From: Prauserella rugosa
GTDB taxonomy: Bacteria; Actinomycetota; Actinomycetes; Mycobacteriales; Pseudonocardiaceae
NCBI RefSeq assembly: GCF_000719975.1
Contig: NZ_JOIJ01000001.1
Span: forward strand, 372,001 to 436,000
Direction: 5' to 3'
Length of the DNA: 64,000 nt
This document shows, one piece after another, positions 8,403 to 16,935 of this stretch. The notes beneath the pieces are model-generated. The model saw only the letters and a program-made list of their open reading frames with translations, searched no databases and had not been told where the DNA came from. Made by a program: the position numbers and the translations under genes. Every line of letters begins with the position of its first letter. Position 1 is the stretch's first letter.

Positions 8403-9737
8403 CTACGCCGTCTCGGGTCCCGGCGTCTGCGGGCCGGAGACGGCGCGGGTGGTGACGCTACCGAACGTCCGCATCAAGTCCATTTCGGACTCGAGAACGC
8501 CCGCGAGCCTGCGGACGCCCTCGCGGATCCGTTCGGGCGTCGGGTAGCAATAGGACAGTCGCATCTGCCTGCTGCCCAAGCCGTCGGCGTAGAAGCCGGT
8601 ACCCGAGGCGTAGGCGACGCGAGCGGTGACGGCGCGGGCCAACATCGCCTTCGCGTCAACCCCTTCGGGGACGGTGAGCCACACGTAGAACCCGCCGTCG
8701 GGATGCGTCCAGCTGCAGCCCTCCGGCATGTACTGCTCGAGTGCGCCGATCATGGCGTCGCGGCGTTCGCGGTAGTTCTCGCGGAACGTCTTGATCTGAC
8801 CCTTCCAGTCGTGCGTGGCGAGGTACTTCGACACCACGAGCTGGTTCAGCGTCGGCGGGCAGAGCGTGGCGGACTCGGAGGCCAGCACGAGCTTCTCGCG
8901 CACGGCGTGCGGCGCGAGCACCCAGCCGACCCGCAGTCCCGAGGCGAACGTCTTGGAGAACGACCCGAGGTAGACGACGTTGTCGGGATCCATCGACCGC
9001 AGCGCCGGGTAGGTCTGGCCGTCGAAGCCGAGCAGACCGTACGGATTGTCCTCCACCACCAGCACGTCGTACTGGCGGCAGATCTCGAGGATCTCCGCGC
9101 GGCGGTCGACGGCGAGCGTCACGCCAGCGGGGTTGTGGAAGTTCGGGATCGTGTACAGCAGCTTGACGCGCTTGCCTGCCTTCTCGCACTGGGCGAGCGC
9201 CGCACGCAGGTTCTCGGGCACGAGGCCGTCGTCGTCCATCGCGACGTGCACGACCTCGGCCTGATAGGCGGCGAACGAGCCCAGCGCACCGACGTACGAC
9301 GGGCCCTCGGCGATCACGACGTCGCCGGGGTCGCAGAACAGGCGCGTCACCATGTCGAGGGCCATCTGCGAGCCGACGGTGACGACGATGTCGTCGGGAT
9401 GGCCAGTGATGCCCTCCATCGCCATGACGTCGCAGATCTGCTCACGCAGGGCGGGGACGCCGTGGGCGGAGCCGTACTGCAGCGCGGTCAGCCCGTCCTC
9501 GGCGATCAGCTCGGACATCTGCTGCGACAGCGACTCCAGCGGAAGCGCCGCGAGGTTGGGCATGCCGCCCGCGAGCGACACCACCTCGGGCCTGCTGGCC
9601 ACGGCGAACAGGGCCCTGATCTCCGACGCCGTCATCCCCGCTGTGCGGGCGGCGTACCGCTCGACGTGCGGGTCGAGGTTGGTACGGCTCCCCGGTTCGG
9701 TGCCGGGTCTGTGCTCTGGGAGCTGGGCTTCGCTCAT
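8403..9737 (-). CDS. PLP-dependent aminotransferase, fold type I (class I/II)
   Basis: An aminotransferase related to 2-aminoadipate/aromatic transaminases and to the enzyme domain of MocR regulators, but with no DNA-binding domain. It has 444 residues from ATG 9737 (MSEAQLPEHRP). PLP-site residues visible are YTIPNFHNPAG, VVEDNPYGLL, the Schiff-base lysine in LGSFSKTFASGLRVGW and the C-terminal RLSYCYPTPERI. An in-frame ATG 15 codons upstream is less likely. Substrate cannot be assigned from sequence. It lies downstream on the same strand as cwlM but is separated from it by the oppositely oriented GNAT gene. Confidence 0.82.
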   Translation of the reverse strand: MSEAQLPEHRPGTEPGSRTNLDPHVERYAARTAGMTASEIRALFAVASRPEVVSLAGGMPNLAALPLESLSQQMSELIAEDGLTALQYGSAHGVPALREQICDVMAMEGITGHPDDIVVTVGSQMALDMVTRLFCDPGDVVIAEGPSYVGALGSFAAYQAEVVHVAMDDDGLVPENLRAALAQCEKAGKRVKLLYTIPNFHNPAGVTLAVDRRAEILEICRQYDVLVVEDNPYGLLGFDGQTYPALRSMDPDNVVYLGSFSKTFASGLRVGWVLAPHAVREKLVLASESATLCPPTLNQLVVSKYLATHDWKGQIKTFRENYRERRDAMIGALEQYMPEGCSWTHPDGGFYVWLTVPEGVDAKAMLARAVTARVAYASGTGFYADGLGSRQMRLSYCYPTPERIREGVRRLAGVLESEMDLMRTFGSVTTRAVSGPQTPGPETA

Positions 9738-9924
9738 GACTACTTCCGTCTGCTTCGAGGAAAGCTTTCGGCGGCTGGGCAACTACCGGCAGGTAGTCCT
9801 GCGAGTGTAACGCCGGCCCGCCCACCCCTCCCGCCGTTGGCGCACTTCTCACATCGGCATATGCTTGCCGGTGTTACCGCCTCGCCGTCGTCGGCGGGCG
9901 GCCGCGCGCAGCCTGGGAGGTTCG

Positions 9925-10566
9925 GTGTCACGTCAGATCGTGGGCGTCACGCTGGACAACCTGGAGGAGCTTCCGCGGCAGTGCAGGCGCTGCGTGTACT
10001 GGGAGCTGGCTCCGCACCTCAAGCAGCAGGCAGAGGAGTACGGCGAGACCGAGGTCGAGAAGGAGGCCTGGGTTTCCGGGGTCCTGCTCGAGTGGGGTTC
10101 GTGCGGGCGGATCGTCTACAGCGGCAGGCTTCCGGTGGGTTTCGCGCTCTACGCTCCCCCGAGCGCCGTCCCCCGCGCCGATGCGTTCCCGACGTCCCCG
10201 CCCAGTCCGGACGCGGTGCTGCTCACGGCGTTCCACGTGGTCCCGGAGTTCCGTGGCGGTGGTCTGGGCCGCATGCTGGTTCAGGCCGTGGCGAAGGACC
10301 TCACCCGCCGGGGTGTGAAGGCGATCGAGGCGTTCGGTGACGCCGATCCGGACCAGTCCGAAGACGACGCCCACTCGTGCGTCGTGCCCGCGGCGTTCCT
10401 GCGGAGTGTCGGGTTCAAGACCGTCCGGCCGCATCCGCGTTGGCCGCGGCTGCGCCTCGAGCTGCGGTCGTCGATCACGTGGAAGGAAGACGTCGAGGCG
10501 GCGCTGGAGAAGCTGCTCGGCGAGGTCACGATGACCACGGCCACGTCGTCCGGCACGCGCGCCTGA
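9925..10566 (+). CDS. GNAT-family N-acetyltransferase
   Basis: A 213-residue protein starting VSRQIVGVTLDNLEELP, with a strong GGGAGG just before the GTG. The acetyl-CoA binding motif of the GNAT fold is visible as FHVVPEFRGGGLGRMLVQAV (about residues 98-117), followed by a C-terminal beta-strand region and an amphipathic helix. The N-terminus has a conserved CRRCVYWEL cysteine pair, a feature of this actinobacterial subfamily. Substrate unknown. The position next to cwlM matches the conserved parB-cwlM interval of mycobacteria. An upstream ATG at 9865 adds an Arg-rich stretch and is rejected. Confidence 0.78.
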   Translation: MSRQIVGVTLDNLEELPRQCRRCVYWELAPHLKQQAEEYGETEVEKEAWVSGVLLEWGSCGRIVYSGRLPVGFALYAPPSAVPRADAFPTSPPSPDAVLLTAFHVVPEFRGGGLGRMLVQAVAKDLTRRGVKAIEAFGDADPDQSEDDAHSCVVPAAFLRSVGFKTVRPHPRWPRLRLELRSSITWKEDVEAALEKLLGEVTMTTATSSGTRA

Positions 10567-10574
10567 CCGACGAG

Positions 10575-10636
10575 TTATCCACAGAACTGTGCACAACTAC
10601 TGAGGTTGTCCACAGATTCGATGCTGCTTGTGCACA
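10575..10636. promoter_or_regulatory. Cluster of four DnaA-box-like 9-mers
   Basis: TTATCCACA at 10575-10583 (+), TTGTGCACA at 10588-10596 (-), TTGTCCACA at 10606-10614 (+) and TTGTGCACA at 10628-10636 (+). Two are canonical and two carry one mismatch. The cluster lies between the convergent 3' ends of the GNAT gene and cwlM, so it is not an obvious promoter element. Confidence 0.65.
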
Positions 10637-10690
10637 CCTGTCCCCATCGACAACCACTGTCCGTCGATGGAGGGATACCGATGGTGACGA

Positions 10691-11887
10691 CTACTCCGCG
10701 CGGGCCAGCTCGTGGGCCAGCACGTCGGCGAACGTGAACGTGCCCGTCGGCTGGTCGCCCTCGCCGAGCAGGTACAACCGCTTGACGGCGATGAGGATGC
10801 CCTCGGCGACGACGTCGCGGAACGCGGGGTCGGACAGCCTCAGCCGGTCCTGCTCGTTCGTCAGGTAGCCGATCTCGACCCGCACCGCGGGGCAGCGGGT
10901 GCGCGTGAAGATGTCCCACGTCTTGGGGTGGGTACGGCAGTCCCGCAGCCCGGTCCGTGCAGCCAGCTCGCGCTGGATGTAGCCGGCCAGCAGCTCACCC
11001 ACCGTGGACGTCGTGCCGTTGCCGGTGCCGAAGTGGAAGCTCGCGACGCCCTGCGCGTGCGGCGAGGAGTTGCCGTCGCAGTGCAGCGACAGGAACAGGT
11101 CGGCACCCGCGTCGTTGGCGAACTGCGCACGCTCGACCTCGGACGGGCTCTGCGCGGGGCCGCGCGAGATGAGTGCCTCCATGCCGGTGGCCTTCATCCG
11201 CCCTTCGAGCCGGCGAGCCAGGTCCCAGGCGATGTCGCGCTCGACCACGTCGCCCACCGCCACGCCGGGGTCGTCCCCGCCGTGACCGGGGTCGATGACG
11301 ATGCGCTTGCCACGCAGCCGTGGTCCCGCCTGGCGCACCTGCTCCTGCTCGCGCAGGAACACCGGGCGGCCACCACGGGCACGCGGCGACAGCTGCCGCA
11401 GCGCGCGCACCGTCGACGGGCCGCAGATGCCGTCCACCGTCAGCCCGTAGTCGCGTTGGAAGTTCTTCAGACCACGTTCGGTCTGTGCGCCGAAGTGCCC
11501 GTCGGGGCGGCCGGCGTTGTAGCCCAGCTCGGTGAGGCGTTCCTGCAACGAGAACACGTCGTCACCGTGGACGGGCGAGGAGATCAGATAGGCCAGTGGC
11601 CTGCTGCCGAGGTGGTAGCAGGATCCGCGGAGTGCGCGGTACGTCGCCGGTCCCACGACGCCGTCGGTGATCAGCCCGCGGCGCTGCTGGAACGCCCGCA
11701 CCGCGTGCTCGACCCGCTCGTCGAACACCGTGTCCGCGGTGTCGGGGGAACCGTTCGAGGGGTGCGAACCGTTCGAGCCGTTGGACGCCATCGCGCCGCC
11801 TGCACCTGGAAGCAGGTCCAGGCTCACGAGCATAGACCTGATCTCGGCGACGTCCGCTCCGGTGTCGCCGCGGCGGAGTACCCGCAT
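10691..11887 (-). CDS. cwlM: Peptidoglycan-binding, amidase-fold protein CwlM
   Basis: 398 residues. Two N-terminal PG_binding_1 repeats (about 1-75 and 95-170, e.g. VAEIRSMLVSLDLL and LQERLTELGYNAG) precede an Amidase_3 domain (about 190-385). In mycobacteria CwlM is known mainly as a PknB-phosphorylated activator of MurA rather than a hydrolase. Here the residues expected to bind zinc appear present (IDPGHGGDDPG, VVERDIAW, LSLHCDGN), as does the catalytic Glu region (VRVEIGYLTN), so enzymatic activity cannot be excluded. No signal peptide is visible, consistent with a cytoplasmic protein. It lies downstream of trxA on the same strand. Confidence 0.88.
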   Translation of the reverse strand: MRVLRRGDTGADVAEIRSMLVSLDLLPGAGGAMASNGSNGSHPSNGSPDTADTVFDERVEHAVRAFQQRRGLITDGVVGPATYRALRGSCYHLGSRPLAYLISSPVHGDDVFSLQERLTELGYNAGRPDGHFGAQTERGLKNFQRDYGLTVDGICGPSTVRALRQLSPRARGGRPVFLREQEQVRQAGPRLRGKRIVIDPGHGGDDPGVAVGDVVERDIAWDLARRLEGRMKATGMEALISRGPAQSPSEVERAQFANDAGADLFLSLHCDGNSSPHAQGVASFHFGTGNGTTSTVGELLAGYIQRELAARTGLRDCRTHPKTWDIFTRTRCPAVRVEIGYLTNEQDRLRLSDPAFRDVVAEGILIAVKRLYLLGEGDQPTGTFTFADVLAHELARAE

Positions 11888-12192
11888 GCACTCCTCGCTC
11901 TACCTTGGGCATCGGCTCGGGACCACGAAATCGTCACCCGATCCGGTGCTTGTTGCTGTGCAAACCAATGCAGGGCGTCCGTAACCCTGCGCCTACCTAT
12001 TGTGCCTTGTTCTCACTTCACGGGCGCGCAGGCCCGTCTCACGCTGTTCTCACGGGTGGGACGCGCAGGTCCATCCGTCATGACGCGCCGGCGCACATAA
12101 CCGCACAACCGCCCAGCCGCACAAGCGCACAACGGACGAGCCCGGGACGCCGTGTTCGCGTCCCGGGCTCGTCGACGTGTGATCGGCGAGGA
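11888..12192. other. cwlM-trxA intergenic region
   Basis: 305 bases holding the trxA terminator (12136-12172) and presumably the cwlM promoter. A C/A-rich GCACAACCGCCC-like repetitive patch lies at about 12091-12132. No gene is seen. Confidence 0.5.
12136..12172 (-). terminator. Terminator after trxA
   Basis: Perfect 14-bp stem (12136-12149 with 12159-12172) with a 9-base loop, 20 bases after the trxA stop. There is no U tract, as is common in high-GC genomes. Confidence 0.75.
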
Positions 12193-12516
12193 TCAGAGCA
12201 CGTCCGACAGGTCGGACAGCAGCGCAGCCTTCGGCTTGGCGCCCGTGATCTGCTTCACCGGCTTGCCACCCTGGAACAGGATCAGCGTCGGGATCGACAT
12301 GACCTGGTAGTCGCGGGCGGTGTTCGGGTTCTCGTCGATGTCCAGCTTGGCGATCTGGATCTTGTCCTTGTGCTCGGTGGCGATCTCCTCGAGCACCGGG
12401 GCGATCATCTTGCAGGGGCCGCACCAGGTGGCCCAGAAGTCGACGAGCACGGGCTTGTCGTTGGCGAGCACGTCGTCGCTGAAGCTGGAGTCGGTGACCT
12501 TGACGGTGTCGGTCAT
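12193..12516 (-). CDS. trxA: Thioredoxin
   Basis: A 107-residue cytoplasmic thiol-disulfide oxidoreductase with the active site ATWCGPCK at about 28-35 and the cis-proline loop SIPTL. ATG 12516 (MTDTVKVTDSSF) follows GAAAGAGGCACC and gives the normal thioredoxin length; a longer frame upstream is an artefact. It is cotranscribed with trxB (49-base gap), so both should respond to the SigR/SigH-like promoter upstream of trxB. Confidence 0.96.
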   Translation of the reverse strand: MTDTVKVTDSSFSDDVLANDKPVLVDFWATWCGPCKMIAPVLEEIATEHKDKIQIAKLDIDENPNTARDYQVMSIPTLILFQGGKPVKQITGAKPKAALLSDLSDVL

Positions 12517-12565
12517 GGTGCCTCTTTCTGTGTCGTTGGGCCTGGTACCTGGGGAAATCGGGTCG

Positions 12566-13564
12566 TCAGTTGGCCGCAGCGGTGGCGTAGCCGCCGCCCA
12601 CCATCTCGGCCGACTCGGCGGCCTCGCTGACGTGCGCGTGCTCGGCGAGCCAGCGCTCGGCATCGATGGCCGCGGTGCAGCCACTGCCCGCCGCCGTGAT
12701 GGCCTGCTGATAGGTGTGGTCCACGAGGTCGCCTGCGGCGAACACGCCGTCGACGTTCGTGTAGGAGCTGCGGCCCTGGGTGAGCACGTAGCCCGACTCG
12801 TCGACCGCGACCTGGTCGCGGAACAGCTCGTTCCGCGGGTCGTGGCCGATGGCGACGAAGAATCCGGTCACGTCGAGGGTCGACTCCTCGCCCGTCACGG
12901 TGTCGACGAGCTTCAGGCCACTCACGGTGCCGTCGCCCAGCACCTCGGTGACCTGCGAGTTGAGCTGCCAGCGGATCTTCTCGTTCTGCTGGGCGCGCTC
13001 GAGCATGATCTTCGAGGCGCGGAACTCCTCGCGGCGGTGGATGATCGTGACGGTCCTGGCGAACTTCGTCAGGAAGGTCGCCTCCTCCATCGCCGAGTCG
13101 CCGCCGCCCACCACGGCGATGTCGTGCTCACGGAAAAAGAAGCCGTCGCACGTCGCGCAGGACGACACGCCGTGGCCGAGCAGCTTCTGCTCGCCGGGCA
13201 CGCCGAGGTAGCGCGGCGCGGCGCCGGTCGCGAGGATCACGGCGCGGGCCGCGTAGCGCGTGCCGTTGGCCGTGACGTACTTGATGTCGCCGGTGAGCTC
13301 GAGCTCCTCGACGTCCTCGGTGCGCAGGTCGGCGCCGAACGTCTTCGCCTGCTCGCGCATCTCCTCCATGAGCTCGGGGCCCTGGATGCCGGACCGGAAG
13401 CCGGGGTAGTTCTCGACCTCGGTCGTCGTCATCAGGGCGCCGCCGAACTGGGAGCCCTCGAACACCAGCGGCTCGAGCTGTGCGCGCGCCGCATACACGG
13501 CCGCGGTGTATCCCGCGGGACCCGACCCGACGATGATCAGGTTCCGAACGTCCTCTGCAGCCAC
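12566..13564 (-). CDS. trxB: Thioredoxin-disulfide reductase
   Basis: An NADPH-dependent FAD enzyme that reduces TrxA. It has 332 residues: FAD motif [11 protein letters not shown] (about 12-22), redox-active CATCD at about 138-142, NADP motif [11 protein letters not shown] and the C-terminal FAD motif VFAAGDLVD. The C-terminus has a 15-residue extension beyond the usual end. ATG 13564 follows GGAGG. It heads the trxB-trxA operon under a promoter with SigR/SigH spacing. Confidence 0.97.
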   Translation of the reverse strand: MAAEDVRNLIIVGSGPAGYTAAVYAARAQLEPLVFEGSQFGGALMTTTEVENYPGFRSGIQGPELMEEMREQAKTFGADLRTEDVEELELTGDIKYVTANGTRYAARAVILATGAAPRYLGVPGEQKLLGHGVSSCATCDGFFFREHDIAVVGGGDSAMEEATFLTKFARTVTIIHRREEFRASKIMLERAQQNEKIRWQLNSQVTEVLGDGTVSGLKLVDTVTGEESTLDVTGFFVAIGHDPRNELFRDQVAVDESGYVLTQGRSSYTNVDGVFAAGDLVDHTYQQAITAAGSGCTAAIDAERWLAEHAHVSEAAESAEMVGGGYATAAAN

Positions 13565-13602
13565 TGGTTTCCTCCGCTTCGATAACGCCTGACACCAGGT
13601 CC

Positions 13603-13629
13603 AACAGCATCGTAGGTGTGCGTGTTCCC
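13603..13629 (-). promoter_or_regulatory. SigR/SigH-type (disulfide-stress) promoter for trxB-trxA
   Basis: On the minus strand GGGAAC (13629-13624) is followed after exactly 18 bases by GTT (13605-13603). The sigma-R/sigma-H consensus is GGGAAT-N18-GTT, and trxBA is a classic target of that regulon in Streptomyces. The match lies 39 bases upstream of the trxB ATG. Confidence 0.7.
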
Positions 13630-13742
13630 GGTGTGGCCCACGCCCGCATGCGAACCGCGGATCGGGCCCGTGCGCTCCCGCGATGTGGACCTCCAGACCT
13701 CGGCGGCCCCGGAACTCACGTGCGTTTCACGGCGGGCACACG

Positions 13743-13781
13743 ACGAGGCCGCCGACTCCGGGTGGGAGCCGACGGCCTCGT
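13743..13781 (-). terminator. Terminator after the sigM-rsmA pair
   Basis: A 9-bp outer stem (13743-13751 with 13773-13781) with an internal CTCC/GGAG stem (13756-13759), 35 bases after the rsmA stop. It separates this operon from trxB. Confidence 0.7.
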
Positions 13782-13815
13782 TCGGTCGGTCACGTTCGCC
13801 TGGTGCTGCCTCGCG

Positions 13816-14607
13816 TCAGTTGCGGCCGACGATCTCGTTGAGCACCGGTTGCGGTCCGCAGTCCGGGCTGACCGCGACCATGCGGAACTGGGCCAGCTCG
13901 CCGGTCGTGTACAGCACCATGATCGCTTCCTGCCCGTCGATGGTGACGGGACGCACACCCACCGGCTGCTTGCTCGGATCGATCCCGGCCTCGGCGACGC
14001 AGCTGTCGAGGCGTTCCTTCGTCTGCAGGGTGCCGAAGTCGCGCACCTGGTTGATGTCGTTGACGGCCGCCGAGAGTTCGCCGCGGTCGCTGCTCAGTGC
14101 CAGCGGCCCGTCCCCCGTCCCGCTGTCGGGCTGGGAGTTCGGTTGCGACGGCGCGGGCTCGGACGGTGCGGGCTCGGCGACGCCGGGTGTGCTGTCGCCG
14201 CCACCCGCCCCCGGGAGCACGACCGCCACGGCGGCCACCGCCGCCGCGGCCACGGCGACGAAGCCCGCGGCCCATCCGGCCTGCTTCTTCCGCCTGCTGC
14301 GCGCCCGGTCGAGGCCCACGACGTTGGTGGTGCCCTGCTGTTCGCGTGCGCGCTGCTCGCCGGCGATCGCCGCGTCGAGCCTGGCCGCGACGTCCGCGGG
14401 CATCGGCTCGACGGGCTCGTCGGTCAAGGACGACAGGTCCGACGTGGTCGCTTCGAGCGCCTCGATGACCGCGCGGGCCTCCGGGTCGGCGTTCACACGA
14501 GGCCACAGCTCGGCGGCTTCGCTCTCGCTCAGCACACCGGCGTGCAGGTCGGCGAGCACGTCGACAGACAGAGCGGACCCGTCCCGATCCGTGAATTCGC
14601 CGTTCAT
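13816..14607 (-). CDS. rsmA: Membrane anti-sigma factor of SigM (RsmA type)
   Basis: 263 residues. The cytoplasmic N-terminus (about 1-90) has VLADLHAGVLSESEAAEL and a basic ARSRRKKQ stretch. One transmembrane segment follows (about 104-122, AAGFVAVAAAAVAAVAVVL), then a Pro/Ser-rich linker and an extracytoplasmic sensor-like domain with two cysteines. It holds SigM inactive at the membrane. Start and context are firm: ATG 14607 overlaps the sigM stop as ATGA. The protein corresponds in position to mycobacterial Rv3912. No canonical HX3CX2C zinc motif is seen. Confidence 0.85.
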   Translation of the reverse strand: MNGEFTDRDGSALSVDVLADLHAGVLSESEAAELWPRVNADPEARAVIEALEATTSDLSSLTDEPVEPMPADVAARLDAAIAGEQRAREQQGTTNVVGLDRARSRRKKQAGWAAGFVAVAAAAVAAVAVVLPGAGGGDSTPGVAEPAPSEPAPSQPNSQPDSGTGDGPLALSSDRGELSAAVNDINQVRDFGTLQTKERLDSCVAEAGIDPSKQPVGVRPVTIDGQEAIMVLYTTGELAQFRMVAVSPDCGPQPVLNEIVGRN

Positions 14608-15215
14608 CGTCGTCCCTCCCCGTGTTTGCTTTCGTAAGTTGGGACGTCGCCTTCCTCGGCCGGGTTCCGCAGATGCCCGAGAAGTTTCGCGAGTTTGGAG
14701 CGACCCCGAGCACACCTGCTCTTGACCGTGCCTTCGGCGATGCCGAGCATCTCGGCGGTCTCGGACACCGAGTACCCCTCGACGTCGACGAGCACGATCG
14801 GCGCGCGCTGGTCCTCCGGCAGCTCGTCGAGGGCTTCCTTGATCACCAGCCTGGTCTCCCGCTCGGCCATCGAGTCCCGCGGGACGGCAGGCTCCTGGTG
14901 GCCCTGTTCGGGCAGCGGAACGGTCGGCCTGGCCTGCCTGCGGCGGATCCGGTCGAGGCAGGCGTTCACGACGATGCGGTGCAGCCATGTCGTGACCTGC
15001 GACTCGGCCCGGAAGTTCGAGGCGGCGCGGAAGGCGGAGATGAACGCGTCCTGCAGGGCGTCGGCTGCTTCCTCCGGATCCCGGACGGTGCGCAGGGCGA
15101 CGGCCCACATGCGGTCTCGGTGTCTGCGGACGAGCTCGTTGAACGCGTGCGGATCGCCGGCGGCGTGCGCCTTGATCAGATCCGCATCGGTCGGCTCGGC
15201 GGTGGGCGCTGTCAC
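14604..15215 (-). CDS. sigM: ECF RNA polymerase sigma factor SigM
   Basis: 203 residues with sigma region 2 (about 12-80; DPEEAADALQDAF, WLHRIVVNACLDRIRR) and region 4 (about 125-178; LPEDQRAPIVLVDVEGYSVSETAEMLGI, then GTVKSRCARGRSKL). The GTG start at 15215 is the first in frame. Its stop is coupled to the anti-sigma gene, the usual ECF-anti-sigma pair. The placement upstream of trxB-trxA and cwlM matches mycobacterial sigM. Confidence 0.93.
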   Translation of the reverse strand: MTAPTAEPTDADLIKAHAAGDPHAFNELVRRHRDRMWAVALRTVRDPEEAADALQDAFISAFRAASNFRAESQVTTWLHRIVVNACLDRIRRRQARPTVPLPEQGHQEPAVPRDSMAERETRLVIKEALDELPEDQRAPIVLVDVEGYSVSETAEMLGIAEGTVKSRCARGRSKLAKLLGHLRNPAEEGDVPTYESKHGEGRR

Positions 15216-15318
15216 CCGGAAGAGATTACTAAGAACGTGCGCATCGCACCGGAGCGCCTCGGACCGGCATTTCGGACGGGTCGCCGCGACCTGTCCGGCA
15301 CTCGTGACTCACGGCGGG

Positions 15319-16854
15319 TCAGGCGGAGGGGAGGAACTTCACCTCGCCGATCTCGGACACGAACTCCGGTTCCTGCCCGCCCAACTTGCTGACCCACACG
15401 ATCACGTACTGGCTCTGCGCGGGCTCTTCGAGGCTCAACTCGGTGTTGACCTGGTCCATCGTGCCCTTGGCCACCACCTGGGACGCCTCGAGCGGGACGT
15501 CCGGGGCACTGGCCGTGCGGATCTCGATCTCCGTGCCGGGGCTGTCGCCGACGATCCGCACCTTGGCCAGGTCGACGGGCTCGTCGAACGTCGCCATCAG
15601 GCCGACGCCGCTCTTCAACGCGGGCAGCTGCTGCTGGTACATGTCGGTGCGCCACACGGTGCCGGGGTCGCCGTCGGTGGTGAGCTGGGCGTCCTCGGGA
15701 CTGTCGCCCTCGCCCTCGGGGTTGTAGACGGTGATCTCGGACGGGGCCACGGGCTGTCCGGTCTGCACCTGCTGGTTGCCGCCGTTACCGCCGTTGCCGC
15801 CGGACTGGCCCTCGTTCTGGGTCGGTGTCGGATCGGCGAGGTTGACCGGCGGTCCCGAGGTGTCGGAGTCGTCCTGGAAGAAGCTGATGGCCATCATGCC
15901 GAGCCAGGCCAGCACGCCGACCGCGGCGCAGACCAGCACGGTGACGCCGAGTGCGAGCTTGCGCCTGCGTGCCTTGTCGGTGGTGGGCTTCTTCGTGGTC
16001 CACACGGTGCCGTCGGACTCGGACGGCTCGGGTGGCTGCTTGGCGCGTTCGGCCGCCTCCGCGGCCTGGTCGAGGGCGCGCAGGATCGCCGCGGACGTGC
16101 GGATGCCGCCGTGGTCGCCGTCCTCGATCGTGCGGACCGACAGCGCCGACAGTTCCTGCGGGACTCGTGGCTGGAGCGACTTGGCCGGCACGATCCGCCC
16201 GGTCGGCGACTTCGGCGCGGGCGGCAATGCGGGCGGCCCGCCCGGCAACGCCCACCGGCCGGTGAGCAGCAGGTACAGCACGGAGCCGAGCGCCTTGACG
16301 TCGTCGCGCAGCGTCGCGTCGGGAAGCGGTCCGGGGAATGCGAGGCGCAGCCTGCCGTCGGGGGTGAGCCGGAGCCGCTGAGGGTGGTCGATGCCGAGCA
16401 CGAGGCCGGACTGGTGGGCCTGGTCGACCGATTCGGCGAGGGCACGCACCATCCGGGCGGCCGCTCCCGGTTCGACGGGGCGTTCGGCGACCAGGTCGAT
16501 GAGGTCGGTGCCCTTGGTCCACTCGGCGACGACGATGCCGAGCAGCCCCTCGCTCGAGGAGATGCCGCTGCCGAGACTGAGCACGTCGAGCACGCGGGCC
16601 ACACCGGGGTGTTCGAACGTCGCGGCGTGGGCCGCGCGTTCGAGGGTGCGCCTGCCGAGGAGCGCGGCCTCGGGGTCGGCGGGGTCGCCGACGAGCATCG
16701 TCAGTGCGACGTCGCGGCGGAGCTGACCGTCGCGTGCGCGCCACAGGTGGGCACCCGCGCGTTCGTCGATACCGAACTGTGCCAGCAGCCGGTAGCGGCC
16801 GTCGCCGACGACTCCGCCGGGCGCCAGCGCACCACGCTGCGCTCTCGTGCCCAT
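15319..16854 (-). CDS. Membrane pseudokinase with extracellular discoidin-like domain (MurJ partner)
   Basis: 511 residues. The N-terminal 260 have a protein-kinase fold (YRLLAQFGIDERAGAHLWRARD) but lack the HRD and DFG motifs; the catalytic loop reads GIDHPQRLRLTPDG, so it should be inactive. One membrane span follows (about 298-322, KLALGVTVLVCAAVGVLAWL), then a Gly/Asn-rich linker and a C-terminal beta domain resembling F5/8-type or CBM-like folds (VTDGDPGTVW-type region). In mycobacteria the equivalent pseudokinase is fused to MurJ (MviN) and binds FhaA. Here it is a separate gene 81 bases after murJ, so a partner role is inferred. Confidence 0.82.
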   Translation of the reverse strand: MGTRAQRGALAPGGVVGDGRYRLLAQFGIDERAGAHLWRARDGQLRRDVALTMLVGDPADPEAALLGRRTLERAAHAATFEHPGVARVLDVLSLGSGISSSEGLLGIVVAEWTKGTDLIDLVAERPVEPGAAARMVRALAESVDQAHQSGLVLGIDHPQRLRLTPDGRLRLAFPGPLPDATLRDDVKALGSVLYLLLTGRWALPGGPPALPPAPKSPTGRIVPAKSLQPRVPQELSALSVRTIEDGDHGGIRTSAAILRALDQAAEAAERAKQPPEPSESDGTVWTTKKPTTDKARRRKLALGVTVLVCAAVGVLAWLGMMAISFFQDDSDTSGPPVNLADPTPTQNEGQSGGNGGNGGNQQVQTGQPVAPSEITVYNPEGEGDSPEDAQLTTDGDPGTVWRTDMYQQQLPALKSGVGLMATFDEPVDLAKVRIVGDSPGTEIEIRTASAPDVPLEASQVVAKGTMDQVNTELSLEEPAQSQYVIVWVSKLGGQEPEFVSEIGEVKFLPSA

Positions 16855-16935
16855 CCGGCCTGACCCCCTACTTCGGTTCCTGCTCCGGTGATCTCTCTAG
16901 AAGAGGGTACGTGAACACGCCCCGCGAGCGGCCCA

